DNA from: Bacteroidetes bacterium 47-18
Lineage (GTDB): Bacteria > Bacteroidota > Bacteroidia > Chitinophagales > Chitinophagaceae
DNA length: 64,000 nt
Assembly: GCA_001897155.1 (NCBI GenBank)
Contig: MKSF01000027.1
Span: 1-64,000, forward strand
Reading direction: 5' to 3'
The notes beneath the pieces are model-generated. The model searched no databases and was not told where the DNA came from. It saw only the letters and a list, made by a program, of their open reading frames with translations. Made by a program: the position numbers and the translations under genes. Every line of letters begins with the position of its first letter. Position 1 is the first letter of the stretch. This document shows positions 1 through 8,873 of the stretch, piece by piece.

Positions 1-40
1 ACATAACCTATTTTTATAAAACAACAATTTGAGAACACAA
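1..40 (-). mobile_element. 5' end of an IS1-type element running off the left edge
   Basis: Positions 2-4 read as an ATG on the minus strand, preceded by an AT-rich leader that nearly matches the leader of the truncated IS1 InsA gene near 45968-46010. Both share a ttataaaacaacaattt core and then an ACAC motif. I infer that this is the left end and start codon of another IS1-family transposase whose body lies outside the window. The match covers about 38 bases with a handful of differences, so the assignment is reasonable, but no coding sequence beyond the start codon can be seen. Confidence 0.55.
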
Positions 41-162
41 GGTCATCAACAACTGCATTTAAGACCGGTTTGAGGACCTAAAACAGCTTCGGGCGACCCA
101 TAGACCGCCCGAATTTCATACATCGTAATGTTAAAAGTATTGATTTTAAAGGATAGCACCGT

Positions 163-199
163 AACTTTTATGAAAAACAACAATTTGAGTACATTACCA
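163..199 (-). mobile_element. Relic of an IS1-type terminal repeat
   Basis: The minus strand reads GGTAATGTACTCAAATTGTT followed by a T-rich leader, the same end motif as at the left edge, at 45984 and at 46139. No transposase follows it, so it looks like a solo end left after decay or deletion. Between this relic and the left-edge copy lies a small GC-rich inverted repeat (cgggcg/cgcccg at about 86-107). No gene is visible between 41 and 334. Confidence 0.4.
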
Positions 200-334
200 T
201 AATTGGTATTAGCGATCCATCGTCCATCGAGCAGCACTTCCCGAAGCCGGGCTGCAATGGTTAAGTTCCTTGTCATTGTGTTTGTAAATAAATTAATAAT
301 TATCCGTCGCTTGCCGCCAATCGTCTGCGAAGCG

Positions 335-1111
335 CTACTTATGGGCACGCACAAAAGTATCACCGTTAAACCTGTACTGCCCGCTATGCCCGCACCTGTT
401 GCCTGCAATTTCTTGTCCGTCATCGCAGCCTGTCCCGTAAAGGATATCATCCCTGCTGACAGTGTACCGGTAGGACAGGGTTTTGGTTTTCGGATCGTAA
501 TGCACATTGCCGTCTCCCTGCCGGTAGTCAAGGTCCAGGCAAAAGTCCGTCTGCAGGGAGCTGTCTGAGATTGACAGCAAAGCCGTATAGCTGAACTCAC
601 AGGTATTACAGCTTATTCCCCCGCCCCGGCACAGATATTTTGTCTTACCTTTGGATTTCAAAATCGAAATTTCATCAATTGTTCCCCCATAATCATTCCC
701 TACTCCCCTGTCCTGTTTGCAGAAAGCCAGTTTCCCGCCCCGGGGCTCTCCGTCCGGCAGCCGGTAGTAGACAATATTAATATGTGATTTGTAGGAGCCG
801 CCGGTATTTTCAAAGAATGAAAAAACTATTAACTTCTTATCCGGCGATATGGTCTTATGAAGATGCAGCAGGCTTTCTATCTTATACCTGACAATATTTT
901 TATTGTTCAGGATCTCTAACAGGAGATCTGTCACCTGCCCGTTGAGCGAATCTATTATTGCCGCATCACCATCACGGAGAGGTATTAATGTGTCCAGCGA
1001 CGCCGTGCAGGAATTTATCAGCCGGATCTTTTCCTTTATGCTGTCTGTCTGCCCGAATGAAACAACCGTCCACAGGGAAATTGCTATAATAAAAATTATG
1101 TGTCTTATCAT
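335..1111 (-). CDS. Secreted protein of unknown function
   Basis: The predicted protein has 258 residues. I place the start at the ATG at 1111 because it begins a clear signal peptide (Met-Ile-Arg, then a hydrophobic stretch ending in a Ser-Phe-Gly-Gln cleavage site); the longer in-frame start adds a hydrophilic extension in front of it. The mature part has paired cysteines in its C-terminal half (CRGGGISCNTC and CDDG...NRC), suggesting disulfides outside the cytoplasm. I do not recognise the family. It lies between IS1-type end relics and a DUF2200 gene. A function such as secreted effector or immunity protein would be guesswork. Confidence 0.7.
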   Translation of the reverse strand: MIRHIIFIIAISLWTVVSFGQTDSIKEKIRLINSCTASLDTLIPLRDGDAAIIDSLNGQVTDLLLEILNNKNIVRYKIESLLHLHKTISPDKKLIVFSFFENTGGSYKSHINIVYYRLPDGEPRGGKLAFCKQDRGVGNDYGGTIDEISILKSKGKTKYLCRGGGISCNTCEFSYTALLSISDSSLQTDFCLDLDYRQGDGNVHYDPKTKTLSYRYTVSRDDILYGTGCDDGQEIAGNRCGHSGQYRFNGDTFVRAHK

Positions 1112-1268
1112 TTTTAATTGTGTTTGACAGTTCCGGGGCATTGGGGAGCCACTCCGGAACGTCCGGGGCCCTGCTATCAAATATAACGAAAATATTCAAT
1201 TGATGCGCTCCGTATTGCACAGCATCGCCGCTATCGCCTGCAGGACTGACGGGCAATTTCAATTACCG

Positions 1269-1637
1269 CTATTTTCTTAAGATCTTTTCCATTGCTTTTC
1301 CTTTAGCCAGTTCGTCAACCAGCTTATCCAGATAACGGATTTGCCTCATAAGATCGTCTTCAATCTCTTCCACACGATAACCGCATATTACACCCGTAAT
1401 CTTGGAGGCATTAGGATTGATTTGCGGCGCCTGTCCAAAAAAATCTTCAAAATTGGTTTTATTATCGAGATGCTGCTGCAATGTATCTTCATTATATCCT
1501 GTCAGCCAAAATATAATTTCATCCAGCTCTGCCTTCGTACGGCCCTTCTTCTCCGCTTTGGCAATGTAGTGCGGGTAGACTCCCGCAAAAGACATCTTAC
1601 GTACCCTTTCGTAATTTTTATCGTTCATTTTTATCAT
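1269..1637 (-). CDS. DUF2200 family protein
   Basis: This is a 122-residue cytoplasmic protein with the signature of the DUF2200 family: [20 protein letters not shown] near the N-terminus, then a [10 protein letters not shown] block, then a C-terminal helical region. The family is widespread and small, with no established biochemical role. The length is complete for the family. The start could be the first ATG at 1637 or the second Met three residues later, which reads MNDKNYERV. It has no operon partner: the upstream 580 bases on this strand contain no gene and the next gene downstream begins more than 150 bases away. Confidence 0.85.
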   Translation of the reverse strand: MIKMNDKNYERVRKMSFAGVYPHYIAKAEKKGRTKAELDEIIFWLTGYNEDTLQQHLDNKTNFEDFFGQAPQINPNASKITGVICGYRVEEIEDDLMRQIRYLDKLVDELAKGKAMEKILRK

Positions 1638-1639
1638 TT

Positions 1640-2217
1640 TTTGATGTTAAAGATCAGCGTTCCGCCCTTTCCTCAGTATAAAAGCGCTTACCGGTGCCAT
1701 TCCTGACACGGCAGGCAATACTTCCTGATAAGTGATTAAAATTACGAAAAACGGGTGTTTGTACATCGCCTTAAAATCTGCCATTGTTATGGTTTTAGCC
1801 AGCACACCCGTTTACGCGCAGTTATTCAAACGTGCGCAGCATGAACGTCAATACAATCAGGCATAAACAAATAATTAGCGCGGAAGGGCCTTGTCCGTAT
1901 CATTACTGTCACCTGCTTCCGTATGTTCAACCGGGGCTGTTAAATATTTTAAAAGCACCAGGCACAGTAATAACTATTCTATATCTTGCGCACGGAGTAT
2001 GAAAAACTATGTTATTCCTGGCATAGTTGTTATAAGCCGTCAGGAAAAGGGACCTGACGGCTTTTGTTTTGCAGGCAGAACCCTAACAATAGCTGTTGTG
2101 CTTAACTGCAGCGGGAGAGATGCGGTTTTCATTGATCCGGGAAAGTTGCCCACCCGGGATATCATAGCAGGCTCTTTCTCCCGGAAAGCTGTATGCCTGC
2201 ACTGTATTGATGCCGAA
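1640..2217. other. Intergenic stretch without a convincing gene
   Basis: No reading frame with coding character is present between the DUF2200 gene and the NUMOD4 gene. It holds one strong hairpin with a T-rich tail on the plus strand (2034-2070) and a smaller inverted repeat (aactatg/catagtt) at about 2004-2027. A plus-strand terminator with no gene in front of it is compatible with a small RNA in 1700-2070, but nothing else supports that. Confidence 0.4.
2034..2070 (+). terminator. Hairpin with T-rich tail
   Basis: An 11-bp perfect stem, aagccgtcagg with cctgacggctt, encloses an 8-base loop and is followed on the plus strand by a T-rich run. It is a good intrinsic-terminator shape for plus-strand transcription. 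No plus-strand protein gene ends just before it. It also lies beyond the stop of the minus-strand NUMOD4 gene, where it could cap that mRNA, but the T-run is on the wrong side for that. Confidence 0.6.
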
Positions 2218-3303
2218 CTATTCCGGCCCCTGGAAAGACCATATGGCACGCTTCAGCATCAGGTTCCTGTAGTACAGGTTATGGCAATCGCCGTCCTTAT
2301 AATAGATACGCCAGTTCCGGTCCGCAATATCAAAGGGTTTTACGAAAAGATGATACACCCATCTTGCAACGGCAAAGGAGGTCTTTTTCCTGTTTTTAGA
2401 CAAAGTGACCATACCCGTACCGGTACCTGTGCCCGGCTCACCGGGAGCGCTTCTGAAAACGACCTGCATGATACGTTCAGGGTACCACCTCTTATAAATA
2501 GCGCCCGACACTTTCCTGAGCGCCTTCACCCGCCCGTAATTAGACAGCCTGTAAAGCCCCTCATATCCCGGGAAATCCTTCCACTTCTCATTGCTGTACT
2601 CCGGGGCGGACGGAGCCGCGTCTGCTGCCAGCCTGGGCAGCTTGTCCTTCCGGAGCGTTTTCCTCCAGCCATACTGCCATACGAAGCCCTTGTACAGAAA
2701 CGTATCGCCGCTGGCAGCAGCAGAAATAGCGGACCCGCTGATGCCGAGCTGCTTGGCGGCTTCATAGATACTGACATACTGGTTCAATAGCTCACCCTTC
2801 CCGTTGAACTGGCTCACCGGGCGGGACAATACTTTTAAATGGCTCTCCGCCCTGCCCGATTCATAGGCGTGGAGGCCCAATGCCGAGCGGTTCGTTATGA
2901 ACAGGTTCCGGTAATCGACATTACGGCCGTCACCATCCTTAAAGCTGACCCTCAGGTCCATATCAGTAAGATCGAAAGGCTCCACGAAACAATGGTAAAC
3001 CAGCCTGCTGACAGCATAGCTGTAATGCTGCCCCTCGTAGCTTAATGTAATAACCAGGGAATACAGAAGATCGCCGATTTTCTTATTGAGGTTGGTGGTA
3101 AGTTTCAGCTTCCTGATCTTTTCCGGGAGCACACGCTCTCCTCCATACCGGTTAATATAGGCTCTTCGCAAAGACTTCACTCTTCCACAGCTGGATATCT
3201 CGTAATAATCTTCAAAGCCGGGAATCGGCTTCCAGTACTCACCGGGAAGATCTTCCAGTGTTAATATTTCGTAGGGATATTTTTCACGCACCATAACTAT
3301 CAA
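2218..3303 (-). CDS. Tandem NUMOD4 / degenerate HNH-like protein
   Basis: The 361-residue protein holds two copies of the same module. Each has a NUMOD4-type start (about residues 20-50, EYWKPIPGFEDYYEISSCGR; about 240-270, KWKDFPGYEGLYRLSNYGRV) followed by an HNH-like segment (near 95-140 and 310-352). Between them, near residues 165-215, lies a NUMOD1-like helix-turn-helix (SIYEAAKQLGISGSAISAA). NUMOD4-HNH proteins are normally homing-type endonucleases. In both HNH-like segments the usual 'NH.DG' reads SFKDGD or YYKDGD, so the catalytic histidine seems lost. I infer a DNA-binding protein without nuclease activity, or a diverged nuclease. Confidence 0.75.
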   Translation of the reverse strand: MIVMVREKYPYEILTLEDLPGEYWKPIPGFEDYYEISSCGRVKSLRRAYINRYGGERVLPEKIRKLKLTTNLNKKIGDLLYSLVITLSYEGQHYSYAVSRLVYHCFVEPFDLTDMDLRVSFKDGDGRNVDYRNLFITNRSALGLHAYESGRAESHLKVLSRPVSQFNGKGELLNQYVSIYEAAKQLGISGSAISAAASGDTFLYKGFVWQYGWRKTLRKDKLPRLAADAAPSAPEYSNEKWKDFPGYEGLYRLSNYGRVKALRKVSGAIYKRWYPERIMQVVFRSAPGEPGTGTGTGMVTLSKNRKKTSFAVARWVYHLFVKPFDIADRNWRIYYKDGDCHNLYYRNLMLKRAIWSFQGPE

Positions 3304-3831
3304 ATATACTTAAACATACAATATATAACACATTATTTTCATTGCACTCCCCCAAACAGGGAAAACTGTACCCTGTCTTTTACATGCCAGTGATCCGGCA
3401 ATACGCTTCAAACGCGTATTATTAACAGCTCAACAAAAAGAGCCGCCAGACTGCAAACTGGCGGCTCGAACCCATGATTTTTATGACACCACAAATGTCA
3501 TTATTATCATCAAAACAAAAGCCAGTGCAAAAGGTTGTCTACTTCATTTTTTTAACAGAAAACACGCGATCAGGGTCGGCGATGATTTTAAACCGACCTG
3601 AAATATTGAGATAATAGTAACGCACTAAAAAGAGCAATATGATCTGTCAGGTAAATATATTAATAAAAATAACACTTTACTTGTTAAAATTTGTACATTT
3701 AATAACATATTACTATTTGTTCCTGTTTAATAAGCCCCTGATAAGTCCTTAAAGCGCTATAATCATATGCAAAATATCGGGAAGGGAAATGCTGAAAATC
3801 TTAAAGAATAAAAAACCAAACCATAAATAAA
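3304..3831. other. 528-bp AT-rich intergenic region
   Basis: No credible open reading frame lies between the divergently oriented NUMOD4 gene and the gene at 3832. The region contains one strong hairpin (3435-3467) whose T-run lies on the minus strand, and a smaller imperfect inverted repeat around 3575-3600 (ggtcgg/ccgacc). The unusually long leader of the 3832 gene and the orphan minus-strand terminator leave room for a small RNA, but I see no family signature. Confidence 0.4.
3435..3467 (-). terminator. Minus-strand hairpin terminator without an obvious gene
   Basis: The stem gagccgccag/ctggcggctc (10 bp) is followed on the minus strand by TTTTTG. It would end transcription coming from higher coordinates on the minus strand, where no protein gene exists before 3832. 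It may insulate the NUMOD4 gene or end an unannotated small RNA. Confidence 0.5.
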
Positions 3832-4611
3832 ATGAATGCGACAACTGATCTTCTGAGGCCTCAATCGCCTTCCGACCTTGAAATGATTGAAACAATGGAT
3901 TTAGCTCAGGCTGATATTTCTATGACTTTGGAAAGCATGAATAGAACATTGGAATCCGACCCCTACGACACTTTTTTTAATGGAATTATGGTCAATATTG
4001 AAACTTACGGCATTTTCGGTTACCACATCTATAACAGGCACGACATCAGGGTATATGGAAATGATAATATTTTTATTACTTCCGAACCCCGCAATATAGC
4101 TCCCCTGGAATTCCTTACGATCTACCGTAGTAACGGGGTGCCACTGGTCAGTGTTTTTGACTGGGGCTTAAAGAAATATGCGAAATTTACCGAGCTTACA
4201 GAACAGTTTTCAAAAACATTCGGGCGCCTGATGCAAACACCTAACGGAGAAAAGGTATACGCTTTCTGTTTCCAGAACTTCTTTAATTTCCAACGTAACA
4301 GCAACCAGGTAATTCTTTGTGATGCTCATAAATGGCATTTATTTTACGAATCCCCGGTAACCGGAATTCCTGCTCCTGCACCCCAGGGAGTTGCAAGCGG
4401 GTGGTCAGTTTTTGAATATAAAAGATTTAAGGCTGCATCCGAACCGTGGGCCAATGTTCCATTCATGTTAGGTACCATGGGATTGCAGGTAATGGATAAA
4501 AACGGAAAATGGTTTACCCTTTCCGGGCAGCAATCGGGATTACGTGAAGACTCGCCACAATACCAACGCGTATTTGTCGAGCCGCACATATCTTCGGCAT
4601 ACAGGTCCTAA
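3832..4611 (+). CDS. Hypothetical cytoplasmic protein, 259 aa
   Basis: This is a complete reading frame with ordinary codon use, starting at an ATG just after an A-rich leader. It has no signal peptide and no clear membrane segment. It is rich in aromatic residues (FCFQNFFNFQRN, WHLFYESP) and has alternating strand-like blocks, suggesting a mostly beta fold. I do not recognise the family. Upstream is a 528-bp gene-free region and downstream a clean terminator, so it is probably transcribed alone. Confidence 0.7.
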   Translation: MNATTDLLRPQSPSDLEMIETMDLAQADISMTLESMNRTLESDPYDTFFNGIMVNIETYGIFGYHIYNRHDIRVYGNDNIFITSEPRNIAPLEFLTIYRSNGVPLVSVFDWGLKKYAKFTELTEQFSKTFGRLMQTPNGEKVYAFCFQNFFNFQRNSNQVILCDAHKWHLFYESPVTGIPAPAPQGVASGWSVFEYKRFKAASEPWANVPFMLGTMGLQVMDKNGKWFTLSGQQSGLREDSPQYQRVFVEPHISSAYRS

Positions 4612-4634
4612 AAGCCCTATCTGTTCCCGATAAA

Positions 4635-4670
4635 AAAGCCGGAGTGATAGCAATCAGCTCCGGCTTTATT
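4635..4670 (+). terminator. Intrinsic terminator
   Basis: A 10-bp stem, aaagccggag with ctccggcttt, is followed by a T-rich stretch directly after the 3832-4611 gene. It has A-runs on one side and T-runs on the other, so it can also serve the convergent AraC-type gene that ends at 4743. Confidence 0.75.
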
Positions 4671-4742
4671 TATAGCTGCTTACGGACCGCATTTTATATA
4701 CTTGTATCTGCCAGGGCCCTTACCTCATACAACCTGGCCGCA

Positions 4743-5585
4743 TCAGCGCTTTACCTTTAAGCGATAGTCTTTGGGACCAATCCCTTTATGTGTCTTAAAA
4801 AATTTACTCAGGTGACTTTCGTCTGTAAACCCGAACTCATCGGCAATCTGGCCTAAGGTAATAGTAGGTACAGCCAGGCGTTTTTCAATGATTTGCAACC
4901 GGTAATCGTTGGTATAGCTGCGGTAGCTTACCCCGAATTTCTTCTTGAAATAATCACTGAAATAAGTGGCAGAGATCGCAAAATGAGCAGCGATGTTTTT
5001 GATCTGTATCAAAGAAGGTTCATAAATATGCTGATGTATGTACGAGATCAGCTCTTCCTTTTCGGGTTGCCCATTATCAATTCTGATATTAAGCTTAGAC
5101 GCCGCTTCTTTAATTAACCCAAAAATGGAAAGTATCTGGTAAAACATCAATGGCGACCGGGCTATATTTTTTTTACAATTATAAGCCACAATATTCTCTA
5201 TGGTATGTTTTAAAATGGTAATACAGGGCTCATCCATTTCCAGCTTCACCTCTTTCAGCAATTTATTCCGCATAATACTTTCCGGCGTAAGGGAAATGAA
5301 GGCATCTGCCTCATAATACATCTTATGTCCGGAAAAATAATCATCCGTAAATTTAATAAACGTAAAGCGGGTGCTTCCGGCGATCTCAAAATAATGTTCA
5401 TCTTCCGGGCTGATAATGAACAGGTCGCCACTTTTATAAGGCAATCGGCTCTTATTTAATAAATGAATGCCGTTCCCTTTATGGATATAAACCAATTCAT
5501 AATAAGTATGGCTGTGTACGGGCAGATGAAAAGATGTCTCTTCAAAATCGTGGATAACAAGAGGCTCAAACTGTAATTTTTTCAT
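4743..5585 (-). CDS. AraC family transcriptional regulator
   Basis: The 280-residue protein has an N-terminal cupin-like sensor domain (about 1-150; HSHTYYELVYIHKGNG with the histidine pair usual for this fold) and a C-terminal pair of helix-turn-helix motifs (about 190-278; FAISATYFSDYFKKKFGVSY and DEFGFTDESHLSKFFKTHKG). This is the standard AraC/XylS layout. The start at 5585 gives MKKLQFEP and excludes an upstream extension. It is transcribed away from the aldo/keto reductase at 5980, so it may control that gene from the shared 394-bp region. The ligand is unknown. Confidence 0.92.
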   Translation of the reverse strand: MKKLQFEPLVIHDFEETSFHLPVHSHTYYELVYIHKGNGIHLLNKSRLPYKSGDLFIISPEDEHYFEIAGSTRFTFIKFTDDYFSGHKMYYEADAFISLTPESIMRNKLLKEVKLEMDEPCITILKHTIENIVAYNCKKNIARSPLMFYQILSIFGLIKEAASKLNIRIDNGQPEKEELISYIHQHIYEPSLIQIKNIAAHFAISATYFSDYFKKKFGVSYRSYTNDYRLQIIEKRLAVPTITLGQIADEFGFTDESHLSKFFKTHKGIGPKDYRLKVKR

Positions 5586-5979
5586 ACACCTTTTATTTAG
5601 GATAAAAATACAAAAATAGCCTTGATATATACCAGGGCCGTCATCTAAAGAATAAGGAAGTTTGCACAATGGAAAGAGGTAAAAACGAAATATCTGCCTG
5701 GCAAACGGTGCTGATGTCGGTTACAGCAGGAGTACAACCCGCAGGTAACGATAGCGATGAGCCTGTTTGCCGGATATCACTACGGTATTCAAAGAAAGCT
5801 ACCCTGATTTGCTCCGCTCCATAACAACGGAAAAGAGCTGAGGAAGCCGCCTTACCTGGTGGTGCGGATAAAAGTGAATGATCAATAGTAAATGTGAAAA
5901 ATGATGGAAACCAATAATTGCAATATTGATGTCTTAAGGTGTAACAATAATACAATTCAAATAACCAAAATTTAAGATA
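5586..5979. other. Divergent intergenic region between AraC and aldo/keto reductase genes
   Basis: This region separates two divergently transcribed genes and should hold both promoters and any AraC operator. A 51-codon open frame starting at 5669 on the plus strand has no recognisable similarity, and I do not call it a gene. No clear direct repeat that would mark an operator is visible by eye. Confidence 0.4.
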
Positions 5980-7020
5980 ATGGAATACAGATTTTTAGGA
6001 GCATCAGGTTTGAAAGTGCCGGTGCTGAGCTTTGGAACGGCCACTTTTGGCGGAGGGAATGATTTTTTTAAAGCCTGGGGATCTACCCAGGTGGATGAAG
6101 CGAAAAAGCTGGTTGATATTTGCCTTGAAGCAGGCGTCAATCTCTTCGACACGGCTGATATTTATTCGGACGGGCTTGCCGAAGAAGTTTTGGGAAAAGC
6201 GATAGCCGGGAAGCAACGCAGCGAACTGCTTATTTCTACCAAGACGACGTTTACTTTTGGTGACGGACCGAACAACCAGGGATCTTCCCGCTACCATATT
6301 TTAAACCAGATCGAAGGCAGCCTTAAACGCCTCGGAACCGATTATATTGACATTTACCATATGCACGGTTTTGATGGCAATACACCTGTAGAAGAGACGT
6401 TGAGAACACTGGACGATTTAGTGGAGAGTGGTAAAGTGCGCTATATTGCCGCATCCAATTTCTCCGGTTGGCATCTGATGAAATCATTGGGAGTTTCAGA
6501 AAAATACGGCTGGAACCGGTATGTTGCTCACCAGGTGTATTACTCGTTGCTCAACCGGGAATACGAATGGGAATTGATGCCTTTGGGACTGGACCAGAAA
6601 GTAGGCGCTATTATCTGGTCGCCGCTGGCAGGGGGAAGACTGGGTGGTAAATTCAGCAGGAAAAAGGAATGGCCAACATCAGGGCGTGTAGCAGCAGGCG
6701 GCAGCCCGGTGCCCACGGAAGTTGCCGGGAAAGAGCATTTGTTCAAGATTACGGATGCTTTGGAAGATATAGCCGCGGAAACAGGCAAATCCGTATCGCA
6801 GGTAGCGCTGAATTGGTTACTGCAACGGCCTACCGTTTCAAGCATTATTATCGGTGCAAGAAATGAAGAGCAATTGAAGCAAAATCTGGGTGCTGTCGGC
6901 TGGAATCTGGCAACGGAGCAAATTAAAAAGCTGGATGAAGCAAGCAACGTTGCGCCTATATATCCTTACTGGCACCAATGGCAAAATAAAACCTTGAATC
7001 CAACGCCGGAGTTTTATTAA
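5980..7020 (+). CDS. Aldo/keto reductase
   Basis: The 346-residue protein matches the NADPH-dependent aldo/keto reductase family: an N-terminal LGASGLKVPVLSFGTATFGG, the catalytic Asp and Tyr in NLFDTADIYSDG, the Lys in LISTKTTF, and the His in IDIYHMHGFD. The C-terminal cofactor region shows IIIGARNEEQLKQNLGA. These residues form the usual Asp-Tyr-Lys-His tetrad. The family reduces aldehydes or ketones or oxidises alcohols in the cytoplasm; the substrate here cannot be read from the sequence. The divergent AraC regulator is a plausible controller. Confidence 0.95.
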   Translation: MEYRFLGASGLKVPVLSFGTATFGGGNDFFKAWGSTQVDEAKKLVDICLEAGVNLFDTADIYSDGLAEEVLGKAIAGKQRSELLISTKTTFTFGDGPNNQGSSRYHILNQIEGSLKRLGTDYIDIYHMHGFDGNTPVEETLRTLDDLVESGKVRYIAASNFSGWHLMKSLGVSEKYGWNRYVAHQVYYSLLNREYEWELMPLGLDQKVGAIIWSPLAGGRLGGKFSRKKEWPTSGRVAAGGSPVPTEVAGKEHLFKITDALEDIAAETGKSVSQVALNWLLQRPTVSSIIIGARNEEQLKQNLGAVGWNLATEQIKKLDEASNVAPIYPYWHQWQNKTLNPTPEFY

Positions 7021-7103
7021 AAAGGTTTGTTTTATCTGGCAGCGAAAAGCTTTGCAAAACGGTCACTGAAATCAGGAGCATATGCAAAATTTCAACTAAG
7101 CAG

Positions 7104-7140
7104 CAAACCAACCTCTGAATATTCAGAGGTTGGTTTGTTG
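7104..7140 (+). terminator. Intrinsic terminator
   Basis: A perfect 17-bp palindrome centred at about 7120 (caaaccaacctctgaat and its complement) is followed by a T/G-rich stretch. It ends the aldo/keto reductase transcript. Confidence 0.8.
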
Positions 7141-7227
7141 TCGTTTGTTTTTACCCGGAAAGTATTTTGCGCTTCTATTATCGGGCATTAAATTCACGGA
7201 TAAATGGTCAGCCTTGTAACTTTTTTC

Positions 7228-7235
7228 TAAATTTG
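7228..7235 (+). promoter_or_regulatory. Bacteroidota-type -7 box for the DyP peroxidase gene
   Basis: TAAATTTG followed by C matches the TAnnTTTG -7 consensus of the Bacteroidota primary sigma factor and lies 46 bases before the ATG at 7281. A good -33 TTTG at the usual spacing is not present, so the call is tentative. Confidence 0.45.
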
Positions 7236-7280
7236 CAGGTATCATTAATACCGGGACAGCACCGGTTGTTTTATATTTAT

Positions 7281-8204
7281 ATGAGCATTCATTCGCAAAA
7301 CGTATTAGATTACCCGAATAACAATACCATTTTTATGGTATGGAACTTTAAAGAGGGAGCCGCTGTGGACGAAGCATTTAAAAGGCTTTGTGCGCTGATA
7401 AGCAACCTCAATAATTCGGCTAATACACGGTTTCCGGACGCTAAGGCAAGTGTGGTTTTAGGAATTGGTTTTGAAGCCTGGCACCTGTTGAAGCTGCCCC
7501 AGCCCCTCCCCAAAGAATTTGAAGTATATACTCCCATTGCGGGTGCTAAGCATACCGCGGTAGCTACAAAAGGAGACCTGCACCTTCATATCCGCTCCGA
7601 TGCCTGCAGCTTTTGTATTGATGCGGCGGCGGCTGTTTCAGATGTACTAAATGCCGTGGCCGAAAGTGCGGAAGAAATTCACGGTTTCAGGTATTGGGAC
7701 AGCCGGAGCATTTTGGGCTTTGTGGACGGCACGGAAAATCCACACGGTGAAGACAGGCAGTATTTTGGTATCATCGGCGATGAAGATCCTTATTACAAGG
7801 GAGGTAGTTATCTGTTTGTACAAAAGTACATTCATGATATGCAGGCCTGGAAATCTTTGCCGGTCAGTGAACAGGAAAAGGTAATCGGCAGGTCCAAAGC
7901 AGATGATATTGAAATGCCGGATGATATGAAACCTTCCAATTCGCACTCCGCATTGGCAAATGTGGGAGATGATTTTAAAATTGTAAGAGATAATATGCCG
8001 TTCGGGAATGTCTCAACCAATGAAATGGGGACTTATTTTCTTGCTTACGCAAGCGCATTCTCTACGGTAAAAAAGATGCTGACCAATATGTTCAAAGGTT
8101 CTCCGGAAGGTAATTATGACAGGATATTAGATTTCAGCACCGCTAAAACAGGAACTTTATTTTTTGTGCCAACCTTTGAAATGCTGGATAGCTTTGGAGA
8201 TTAA
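7281..8204 (+). CDS. DyP-type haem peroxidase
   Basis: The 307-residue protein has the hallmark GFVDGTENP motif (about residues 150-158), whose Asp is the distal catalytic residue. The probable proximal haem ligand is the His in NSHSALANV (about residue 220). The C-terminal block TGTLFFVPTFEMLDSF is typical of the YfeX-like bacterial subgroup. It is expected to bind haem b and oxidise dyes, phenolics or porphyrins with hydrogen peroxide, probably in the cytoplasm because no signal peptide is present. The ATG at 7281 gives an N-terminus aligned with the family; the in-frame upstream extension overlaps the promoter-like box and is rejected. Confidence 0.93.
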   Translation: MSIHSQNVLDYPNNNTIFMVWNFKEGAAVDEAFKRLCALISNLNNSANTRFPDAKASVVLGIGFEAWHLLKLPQPLPKEFEVYTPIAGAKHTAVATKGDLHLHIRSDACSFCIDAAAAVSDVLNAVAESAEEIHGFRYWDSRSILGFVDGTENPHGEDRQYFGIIGDEDPYYKGGSYLFVQKYIHDMQAWKSLPVSEQEKVIGRSKADDIEMPDDMKPSNSHSALANVGDDFKIVRDNMPFGNVSTNEMGTYFLAYASAFSTVKKMLTNMFKGSPEGNYDRILDFSTAKTGTLFFVPTFEMLDSFGD

Positions 8205-8284
8205 AAGCTGTTATGACGGTGCATAACATCATTTTTTCATCTATTCTTTTCTTCATCATCATCCCGGCAAATCAACGGGATTGA

Positions 8285-8450
8285 TGTCAGAATAAATCAT
8301 TTAGTGATTATCAGCTATAGTACCCTACCTCTTGTACAGGCACGCTTCACTGAAAAGTACCTATCGGTAGTTCAGTGGGCACTTTTACTATAAATCTACT
8401 GTAGCGTGCTGGTCATTCCGAACGCAGGTGAGGAATCTCTTATTTATTTT
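8285..8450 (-). repeat. Intergenic repeat family B, copy 1
   Basis: Read on the minus strand, this segment begins agagattcctcac, then cgttcggaatgacc, then cacgctacagta and a variable middle. The same order of blocks is seen at 24828-25015, 37570-37745 and, truncated, at 38380-38458. It contains internal inverted repeats and lies between genes with no open frame. It is probably a non-autonomous repeat of the REP or MITE kind. Confidence 0.6.
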
Positions 8451-8513
8451 GCAGCACCTTATAACACATCTCCCACACCTGCTATTTGACAGCTTTGTTG
8501 CTTATATAGATAA

Positions 8514-8873
8514 TTACTTCTTTGTGAAAACAACATTGCCATCTTTGGTCAAAGTTGCTTCGCCGTGGTGTTCGGTAAACTTGTAGTTCCCGTTACTGTA
8601 TTGAATACCCGAAGCTGTTGTATCCTGCTTCAAATGAATCGTATCTTGATTAAAGACGAATGTGGCGGTTCCGGCGACATTGTCAAACTTCATATCCAGG
8701 GTGTTTCCTTTGTCGTCCGTCATGGAACTGGTAACAACATCAACATTATCGGGCTTAACAGGGGTTTCTGCTGTTATGGGTTCTTCGGTTTGGGTTCCCC
8801 TGTCACCGTTTTGGCAGGAACTGATGCTTAATGCAGCAGCGGCCATGATTACGCTAAAAATTTTTGTGCTCAT
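8514..8873 (-). CDS. MliC-like lipoprotein
   Basis: The 119-residue protein starts at the ATG at 8873 with a short signal peptide and a lipobox (Ser-Ile-Ser-Ser-Cys), so it should be lipid-anchored. The region from about residue 55 resembles the MliC domain of inhibitors of C-type lysozyme: a TATFVFNQDTIHLKQ strand, then GIQYSNGNYKFTEHHGEATL. By family it would protect peptidoglycan from host or environmental lysozyme, acting in the periplasm or at the outer membrane. The match is by motif only, and the family's conserved cysteines are not obvious here. Confidence 0.75.
   Translation of the reverse strand: MSTKIFSVIMAAAALSISSCQNGDRGTQTEEPITAETPVKPDNVDVVTSSMTDDKGNTLDMKFDNVAGTATFVFNQDTIHLKQDTTASGIQYSNGNYKFTEHHGEATLTKDGNVVFTKK

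Noticed and set aside
203..600. Overlapping frames on both strands at 46-600
   Set aside because: They overlap the secreted-protein gene at 335-1111, which has a signal peptide and coherent composition.
1891..2790. 299-codon plus-strand frame over the NUMOD4 gene
   Set aside because: It overlaps a gene with two recognisable NUMOD4 modules on the other strand and shows no motif of its own.
5669..5826. 51-codon plus-strand frame between the AraC and aldo/keto reductase genes
   Set aside because: No recognisable similarity, no clear leader, and it lies in the divergent promoter region.
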